Of a DNA stretch of 64,000 nucleotides, positions 55,989 to 64,000 are shown one piece after another. Within the stretch, counting starts at the first letter, position 1, and each line of letters starts with the position of its first letter. Origin of the DNA: Histoplasma ohiense (taxonomy: Eukaryota > Ascomycota > Eurotiomycetes > Onygenales > Ajellomycetaceae); contig JAEVHH010000002.1 of the NCBI GenBank assembly GCA_017607445.1, positions 1,851,501 to 1,915,500 on the forward strand, written 5' to 3'. The notes beneath the pieces were generated by a model. The model ran no database searches, had not been told where the DNA came from, and saw only the letters and a list, made by a program, of their open reading frames with translations. The translations under genes were made by a program, and so were the position numbers.

Positions 55989-58900
55989 ATGTCTGCTCCT
56001 GAAGCCGCTGCATCTGCGGGGCAAGACAATGCGGATTCCCACGCCGAACTAAATGTGTCCAAGCTTCATTCTCTCCCCTCCGAGCAGCAAGACCTGTACC
56101 TCCTGAGGTTTACCGCGGACCTCGTTCAATATGCTGCAACACTCGATAAAGTAGGCCTATCTTCCAAACAAAGGTCAATCATCCAGGAACTCTTTAAAAT
56201 ATTGAAGCTCCCATCGCCCAGCCCTACTAGAGTGATACGAAATAATATCGGCCGATGCTTCAACGCGATCTTTAGCAAGGGCGACCGAAGAACACTCTAT
56301 GACAGTGTCACACAGCTTTTGGGGATACTCAATGCGGGAAAGAGTGATTGGGAGCTGAAAACTAAGCATGCGGCAGCTGTCGCGATAGGCGATATATATG
56401 CGGGTGCTGGAGACGGTCTGTTCACACAGTCAAGTGTCGTCTGTTCTGCCCTGTTGAGGCTATTCAAGTCGGCCCAAAACCATGCAGGGTTGAGAATTTC
56501 ATTATATACGGCCTTGAGAAAGGTGATTGGAGGGATCAGCTCACCCGCGGATGAGCAGACAGCGAAGGATATCTGGAAGCATGCTCGAAATACAGCCACG
56601 AACGACAAGGCCATCGCCGCCCAAGCGAGTGCCTGTTATTGCCTTGAGCAGTTGATTAAGAGCACACCATATTTTGGAACTCTAGCCGATTTTGAGAACC
56701 TCAAAGCTACAATTTGGAAAGTGATTGACAGCCCCAGTCCCTCCGTAAGGCATGCAGCCGCCTCATGCCTTGCGGCCTTTCTGATCAAAGCTCACGCAAA
56801 TGGAAACCAGGCGCAGGAAGTGCCGACCGTTCGACGGCCCAAAAAGCAACCAAAGAAACAGACAACTTCCCCTGACGGTGATGGAGTACCTGAGCGAGCG
56901 CAATCGCCGCAACCCCCTTCAGGCCGAAAAGTGGACCTTCATATTTCGTTCAAACTCCCTGAGCTTTTAAAACAACTTTCTTTGCAGTACTGCCGAAGCT
57001 CAACCGGTAACCGTGCAAGAGCAGGAATTTGTATGTGTTATAAGCAGATCCTCAGAGGTCTCGGCAATGTTTTTGTTGAAGAGCATTATGCGGAAATTGC
57101 TGGTCATTTTCTAGTTACCCTATTAAACCACCCAACCATAACTTACAATCGGTACCGACTCCTGATGACCAGGCAATTTATCAGGAACTTGTTGGAGGAT
57201 ACTGTGGGCTGTGAGATACTTCGCGAAAACAGTCGAATTAACGCCGCCAAATGGCTGGTTAATGGCGTGCTCAAAGATTATCCGAAAGTAGTCCAAGAGC
57301 GACCCGAACCAAGCAAGCACACTTTAACATGCACCCTGAGTGCATTGTCTGCCATTATATCCTCGTTAGGCTCTGCCCTCGCGATTATCGGAGACAGCTG
57401 TCGTGATGCGCTACTCCAAATACTCCAGCATCCTAGTTACACCGTCCAAATACACACTGCTAGGTGTTTGCGCAACTTTGTCTTTGCTTGTCCTCAGCAA
57501 CTCCTCTCTTGTGTGACGGTCTGCATGAATAGCCTCAACAGAGAGATTGGTCAGCTATCCACTCCACGACATTCCAATAGACGATGCCTTGGATACGCCC
57601 ACGGTTTAGCGTCTATGCTAAGTACCTCTCGACTGCAGCCACTGTATGGCTCCGTCGATGTATACGCACGGGTCCTATCACGAGCGACAGATCTCCTAAA
57701 AACAAGTAGTAGCTTGGAATTGAGAATTGCAAGCACACAAATACAGGTTGCATGGATTTTAATTGGAGGTTTAATGCCGCTTGGACCTAGCTTCACTAAA
57801 ATACACCTCAACCAGCTACTCCTGTTATGGAAAAATGCACTTCCAAAACCGTTGCCCAAAGATAACCTGTCTCAACGCGGTCCTCTGGAGATGAGTTTTC
57901 TGGCCCACGTCCGAGAATGCGCCCTCGGTTCAATCTACGTTTTTTTAGAGTTTAACAGCAACCTCGTAACAGCAGACGGATTAAGACGTATTGCTGCAAT
58001 GCTTCAGAATACGGTGATGTTTTTGGACAACCTACCCAAACTCAAATCCGCGGAAGATTTATCTCAACGGCTATCGCCCTCGCTACAATTAAAGGATTTC
58101 GCTACAATGATCCGTCGACGTGTCTTGCAGTGTTTTTCCAAGATAGTCAACTTAGACCATGCGAATTCAGAAGTTCTTTCTTTGTCGAATATCTTAGGTC
58201 TGGCAATCTCATCATTTGCTGATCCAGAGGTTGTCTCGGCAAATCCATTTGATACATCCATTGCTAGTTCGACTACTCACTTTGATAACATATGGGATCT
58301 TGACGATAATTTTGGATTTGGTGTAACCGGTTTAGCACATGAGTATGTTGTCGAGATCATCTCTGGGCGTCGCAAAGGAGATAGCTCGCCCGGTTGGATA
58401 GCAGTGGAATTGTCTGACCAGGCAATTGACCATATCGTAAGCTTTGAACCAAATACCTCGGCGCATGCAATTCTAACTGCTCTCTGTAGTTAGTGTCCCC
58501 TACATGCCAAGCAATGGAGCATGACTCTGTACTCCTCTATTCGGTGATTGATCGAGATGGCGGCTCGTACTCGGACCCTCCCGACACTGAAGTTGTAAAT
58601 GCTGCAATAGATTTATTTGCGAAGGCGTTGCCATTACAATCCCCCAAGGTTCAGGAAAGTAGTGTGGAGCAAATAGCCACATTACTCTCTGCCCAAAGTC
58701 TAAACCGCAACCCGGGGCGAAGATCAGCCATGACCGTCAATATTGCTGTGGCCCTGCTCCTTACTCTTAAAATTGCCGTGAAGGAGACCCCGTCGGCGCC
58801 TGGGAGCTTGAGATATCCGGCAACTGAGAAGGTTATGCAGGAGCTTATTCAGGTAAGCCGATAGTTCCGCACAATGATTTATATATACTAAGGATGAGTA

Positions 58901-61900
58901 GACATTTGCTATCCACGCCGATCCTATTGTACGGTATATAGGATCCGAAGCGCTAGGATTGTTATGCAATAGCTCCGGCAATGCCTTTACGAATAGCCAA
59001 ATCAACTCCCTAGTCGATTTGATTGTCGAAAACCGAGATCCTAGCACGCGTGCTGGGTGTGCAACTGCTCTAGGTTGTATTCACTCTCAGGTTGGTGGCA
59101 TGGCAGCTGGTTTCCATTTGAAAACCATTGTGGGCGTCCTCATGTCGCTCTGTAGCGATCCACATCCGATAGTTCATTTTTGGGCATTAGAAGGCGTAGG
59201 GCGAGTGGCAGAATCTGCAGGTTTGACATTTTCAGCCTATGTGTCAAGCACGCTCGGCATGCTTGCTAGGTTGTATATAGCCGATACCCATAACGAAGAG
59301 GCCTCGTCAGTGACAACATCCAATCTGGAAGCCGCATTTCCCACTCCTGTATCTATTAGCCGTTGTGTTGATTCGTTGATCAACGTGCTTGGTCCGGATT
59401 TACGGGATATTTCAAAAACTCGAGAACTAATATTCACACTCGTCAAGGAATTTCAGCTTGAAAAGTCAACAGCCTTGGTAGTAGAAAGCTCTAAATGTTT
59501 GGACCATTTATCTTTATATGCCCCAAACCACTTGGACTTCTCGGCCTATGTTCGATGGCTTCAGCAAGAACTTTCATCCAAAAACGCGTCCATGCAGGAT
59601 GCCTCTATTCGAGGTTTCAACAACTTGATGAAAAGGGATGCCGATTTGGTTGTTCGGACTGCCTTGCCAAGTCTTGAGGATGAATTTTGGCTCGCCTTTG
59701 ACACTGCGACGGATAACGAAGCGCTAAAAAACATTATCCACAATTGGATGCAGCAAACTGGGCTTACGGATACAGATGTTTGGATACAACGGTTTCAGAA
59801 AGTCCTCACGAAGACACGATCGAAACAACACGATGTTCCTCAACCCACCACGGTCAATACCGCTTCTATTCATGATATTGCAGACGACGAAGTAGCGGGA
59901 TTTGCTGCAGCCGTTGGGGGGGAGCCCGGCGAACCAGCCAACGAGTCTTCCTCTGGTCAGGAACTGCTAAGGTGGCAAACCAGAAATTTCGTTATGAGTT
60001 GCTTAAGTGAGATTTTGTCCATGGTCAGCAAAAAACTATTGCCCGATCAAACAATCCCCGCGGAAATGGCCCTGCAAGAAAGAGTTGGCGATATCATTCG
60101 AATGGCGTTTTCTGCATCAACTGCCAATGTCATCGAACTTCGAGTTTGGGGTTTGAAGATAATTGATCAAATATTGAAGGTTGGTGACCGCTGATTTTCA
60201 ATCTTTCTCAGTATCTGCTAAAAGCGAAAATTATTTAGATGTTTGGCAAAACGCCAGATCCCGATTTTGCAGAAGCGTCACTCTTGGAACAATATCAAGC
60301 TCAGATTAGCTCCGCATTAACTCCCGCATTTGCAGCGGACTCGTCATCTGAGTTAGCCTCGGAGGCGATTAATGTTTGCGCAACCTTCGTTGGTACTGGA
60401 ATCGTAACTAACGTGGATCGCATGGGTCGTATTTTCAAACTGCTAGTTGTTGGCCTCGACAACTTTGCGAGTATGTGTGTTTCCATCCCATAGCAGCTGA
60501 GAACTATGCTAATCGTCCTTTCATTCCTCAGACAGGAATGACACCACAGAGATCGGTGATCTCAATGGGCTTAATTACAATGCGCGTGTTATGGTGAAGC
60601 TTGCGCTCTTCTCTGCTTGGGCTAAATTACAGATAGCAAGCAACGACCAGAATTGGCTGGCTCAGATTGTGCAACCGTATACCGCTATTCTCACTCCGCT
60701 TTGGCTTGCCTCCCTCCAGGAATTTGCACGCCTGAGATTTGAACCAGAAATATCCAGCACTCTTGGCCCTAGCGTGTCTGACAATCTAGACGAAGTATAT
60801 GCAGCATTGAACCGGGAAACATTATTGAAGGTATGCATTCCGGCTCTGCCATGTCTTGCTCTACACCACTGACATTTATGTTCGATTAGTTTTATCAAGA
60901 TTCCTGGCTGAATTTTGTTGACGCGATCGCTAGTTTGGTTGAGAAAGATAGCGATTTTGTTTTTGATGCCCTCGACGGGAAACTCGAACCGTCAAAAGAG
61001 GTAGTTACTCCGGATAAACCCCAAGCAAATGGTGAGAAGGACAAAGGAACCCATATAAACTATCGTGACGAACCGGTCGCCTTCTTTTTCGTTCTCTTTG
61101 GCCTTGCCTTCGAGGCCCTTGTTACTCAAAGCCATGAACAATCAAATCAGTCACTGGAAATCCTGCGAGCCTTGCGAAAAATCCTGCATCCATCTGTTGC
61201 AGGAAATGCAGTGTACCAACCCGCCGTATTTTCTGAAACAATGGATACGTTAGACAGATTAGTGATGACCGAAGGTTCCAGTGTGCAAACAGTCATTGTC
61301 CAAATGGCACGAGATCTGGCTCTGCACCATCATTCTGCGCTCAACAACCAGCCTCGCTCTGACAATCTGTCGGACGATATTGAGCAACTTTTCGAGCTCA
61401 CACGAAACATCACTCTTGTCCTTACAGGGCTCCTACCCAATCTCGGCGAATCTCCAACACACACTCGCTTTTATGTATCCGATGAAGCGGCGTCCCTTAT
61501 TACATTATCCCTCTCCTCGCTTGTCGATGTCACCTCTGTTTTCCCCTCCATCATCCGCGCCGATCTCCGCGCCTGTATCCTGCATATCTTCACCACAATC
61601 CTGGCCACAGGCATCTGCCAAGCCGAAGTCGTCCCCCAAGCTCTCCCCATATTTCGCCGTTTCATCCAGGGCATCACCCGCCCATCAATGTCAACCGCTA
61701 CTCCCCCTGCACTCACCAACTCCACAGCCCCACTTCCTCCTGCGGAAGCCCAGGAAATTGTCTCTCGTCAAATTCGCGGTTGCATCTCCCGTCTTCTCCA
61801 AACCCTCACAATTGCCCAGCGCCGCGAATCAGAGACCTCCCTCCCTTGCGCCAAAAACACACTTTTATCCCTAACCATCATACTGACAACAAGCAGCCAT

Positions 61901-62500
61901 GTAATTCCACCCCAGGATCCCTTAATCCCTCGCATACTGTCCGAGTTTCTCGATTGCTTACAAGACTTGGGCCTCGCTACCGTCGCTGCGGGCTGCCTCC
62001 GCTCCATCCTTCTCAGCCCATCCCCCCAGACTACTCGCTCCCCGACAGACGACGCTATAGCTCGTTTCCTCCTCCCACGACTCATCGCATTCATCATGAG
62101 CCTTCCCACTAACGAACTTCAGGCACCTGTCGACCCCGAAAATGTCAAGGGAACTGTCACCCTTACGCTCGCCTCCTTTATTGTAGGTACAATTGCGCCA
62201 GCGAATTTGCCGATGGCAATGGCTCTATTTATCCCGGCGCTTCTGATGCGCGCTAGGAATGAAGGGGAAGGCACTTATAAGGAGATAGCTGCTGCGCTTC
62301 TTGAGCTAGCAAAGGTCGATGCACAGACATTTAGGGGTATGGTGACCCGGATGGATGCTGAGCAACGAACATTTACAGAGGAGATCCTGAGAAAGGGGGG
62401 AATTGGGGGTGGGGGTGGGAAACAAGGCAAGGATGGTGCTGAAGGGGCAGATGGTGAAGAACAAAATGTGCCGAGCATTGCATTGCGGATGGACTTTTAG
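55989..62500 (+). CDS. LAA1: HEAT-repeat protein Laa1 / HEATR5 (AP-1 accessory)
   Basis: Six exons, 55989-58436, 58490-58852, 58902-60179, 60239-60470, 60532-60830 and 60890-62500, keep phase and give 2076 aa (yeast Laa1 is about 2014). The first intron is confirmed by its TTCTAAC branch site and TGTAG acceptor; without it the frame stops. The N-terminus has LPSEQQDLYLLRFTADLVQY and RNNIGRCFNAIFSKGDRRTL, then HEAT-like helical pairs such as VRHAAASCLAAFLIKAHANG, STRAGCATALGCIHSQVGGM and HPIVHFWALEGVGRVAESAG. Laa1/HEATR5 binds the clathrin adaptor AP-1 and supports trans-Golgi to endosome transport. A Gly-rich stretch precedes the C-terminus. It is the longest gene in the window. Confidence 0.93.
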
Positions 62501-62911
62501 ACTTCCTTTGTTTGACTTTGGATGTGATGTGCCGGTCTAGTTGACTCAATCGCGAACTTATTACGTCCATAGTCTATTTGACCGCTTATATTCCTCATCG
62601 GGCTTATGCGACAATTCTTGAAATAAAATTCCGTAACCAACCTTTCCATCTGGCATGTGGGACTCGAAATTCCTCCACCTTTCGAGGAATTAATAATTCT
62701 ATATACCATTTGAATAACTAATTGCGGTATAGAGCGTTCCAAAATGGATGCGCGAGCAGGCGACTGACAGAAATCTAACGTTCTAGCAAGTTCATCATCG
62801 ACCAGGGAAGCAAAGGGGAAAATATCTAGGGGCGGATAAAAATGAGTGTGTGTTAGAATTATATGCAAGAAAAGGATAGTTTGTATATGAGCTTTCTGCC
62901 TCCTTTGGGTC
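62501..62911. other. Convergent 3' intergenic region (LAA1 / Fmp32-like)
   Basis: 411 bp, no gene recognised. An antisense frame here overlaps the 3' ends of both genes and shows no family signature. Confidence 0.45.
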
Positions 62912-64000
62912 TTATCCAATCGGCTCCACGACCATTGACGCTGGATGAGCAACAGGTGGCAATGGCTGATCAGACGCAGGATGGCTAATCACTTTCACCT
63001 CAGCAGCAGCGGCTTTTGCAGCGGTTTCTTTTTCGCGCTGTTTATACGAAAAATACCTGAGAGCGAGGATGATCATGCCTAATTTGGGAAACCAGTCAGT
63101 ATGGGAGTCAAAAGCTAGGATGATTTTTTTTTTTAAAGAAAAAGAAGAAGAAGAAGATTAAAAAGGAGTGGGATGAGACAAAAAGGGAACTACTGACTGG
63201 CACTTGTGGCAATAGCCAAAGCGGCCCTCCTCGTCAAAATCCACCGTAACCCCTCAACCTCGCTCTTCCCATCACTATTCAGCGACACCGTAATCTGATA
63301 ATTCAATTCTTGGATCGCCGTATCCAGTGAGCGCTGTAATTCTCTCGTCGAAATTTTTTGATCATCGAACATTTCCTTCAAGTCATCTTTCAACCCTGCT
63401 AGCTCCTGCGTCATGCGTTGCGTCAGGATATCCAACTCGTGCTGCAGCTGGGCACGTTGTGAGCGCTGAGCCTGTATGGCTGCATTTCGGGAGGTCTGAA
63501 GGGAGTTTCGAAGCTCCGAGCATGCGGCCTGAAAAAGATACGTCTCGTTTTCCACGTCGGATTTGGATATGAGGCCCTTCCGCGCCAGCTCCAAATTGTC
63601 AGCCAATAAGCCACGTATTGCCTTCATAATGGAGACGGACTGCTCCTCTGTAAAACCAGAACGACCGAGATCTTTCACCAAGGAATAGGTATCGAAGTGG
63701 TGTACGTATGGGTGTGGACTCAGATGAGGAGGTTTATGGTGTTGAGAATCACCCAACAGCATAGATTCAGATGGAGGCTCACCCGTGGGTGATGACGAAG
63801 AAATGGACACCGGCATTTGGAACACAAAATCCTGAGGACCCTTCGATGGGTCAACTTTTTCTTCGTCTGCCGCGGCTCCGGTGTCCGAGCTCTGCACCGG
63901 GTGGCTTGCTACATTGTCCTGCGAAAGTAACTCCGCTGATATGTTCGTTGAGGAGGCGGAGATTGCGGATGAGGAGGGCGAGGATTTCTTGGATCTAGGA
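62912..64000 (-). CDS. Fmp32 / MCUR1 / CCDC90-type mitochondrial coiled-coil protein (5' end beyond the right edge)
   Basis: The last exon, 62912-63078, and the preceding exon, 63198 to at least 64000, are joined in phase across a 119-bp intron. The frame is still open at the window edge, so the start and presequence are missing. The visible part begins Ser-rich (PRSKKSSPSSSAISAS). The domain follows: HHFDTYSLVKDLGRSGFTEE, QSVSIMKAIRGLLADNLELA, ENETYLFQAACSELRNSLQT, a coiled coil, and EVEGLRWILTRRAALAIATS. A membrane segment (MIILALRYFSY) is formed across the junction. Related proteins sit in the inner mitochondrial membrane: MCUR1 regulates calcium uptake, and yeast Fmp32 is linked to cytochrome c oxidase assembly. 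Which role applies here is unknown. Confidence 0.88.
63120..63160. repeat. Poly-T and (GAA)n-type low-complexity run inside an intron
   Basis: A T homopolymer followed by AAGAAGAAGAAG lies in the Fmp32-like intron; a simple sequence of no evident function. Confidence 0.7.

Noticed and set aside
62497..62952. 151-codon minus-strand frame between LAA1 and the Fmp32-like gene
   Set aside because: It overlaps the 3' ends of both genes in another frame and shows no conserved content.

Overview
The window is nuclear DNA of a filamentous ascomycete. Genes carry several short introns (about 55-120 bp) with GT..AG ends and CTAAC-type branch points. There are no operons, and the protein set (Sec16, Neo1, Mso1, HAM-2/Far11, Mis6, Elp5, Laa1) is fungal. 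The style fits Eurotiomycetes, probably Onygenales (dimorphic-fungus relatives); that placement is inference, because no rRNA or other marker is present.

Layout. 1-12.1 kb: SEC16 (5' part, cut by the left edge), divergent NEO1 P4-ATPase, MSO1-like exocytosis factor, MAK16 ribosome-biogenesis factor and an unrecognised Cys/His zinc-finger-like gene. 12.6-16.4 kb: a decayed Tc1/mariner DD34E element with TA target duplication, followed by a multi-exon amidase pseudogene whose nucleophilic Ser is Pro. 17.1-36 kb: LDH2-family dehydrogenase, HAM-2/Far11 (STRIPAK), dolichyldiphosphatase, ITT1-like RBR ubiquitin ligase, CRT10-like protein, MMTAG2-like SR protein and glucosidase I. 36.2-40.3 kb: an AT-rich repeat island with a small Cys-containing ORF, long direct repeats, a 512-bp insertion flanked by a 14-bp duplication, and the 3' end of a Ty1/copia polyprotein. 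40.3-64 kb: dense housekeeping block with SNRNP27-like tri-snRNP protein, ELP5, SEC22, an ASXH/DEUBAD protein, a degenerate SDR, a CLPTM1-family membrane protein, CENP-I/Mis6, TACO1/YebC, the HEAT-repeat protein LAA1/HEATR5 and an Fmp32/MCUR1-type mitochondrial coiled-coil protein (5' end beyond the right edge).

Functionally, secretory-pathway genes are over-represented: SEC16 (COPII sites), SEC22 (ER-Golgi SNARE), NEO1 (Golgi/endosome flippase), MSO1 (Sec1 partner), LAA1 (AP-1 accessory) and two ER N-glycosylation enzymes (dolichyldiphosphatase, glucosidase I). They are separate genes with their own promoters, so I read this as coincidence or weak synteny rather than a cluster. The most unusual signals are the mutation pattern in the Tc1 element, the dead amidase, the TSD-flanked hairpin-array element and the palindromic double MluI box upstream of CENP-I. 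I did not find a convincing new multi-gene biological system. Exon boundaries come from reading splice signals and checking that codon phase is kept across every junction.
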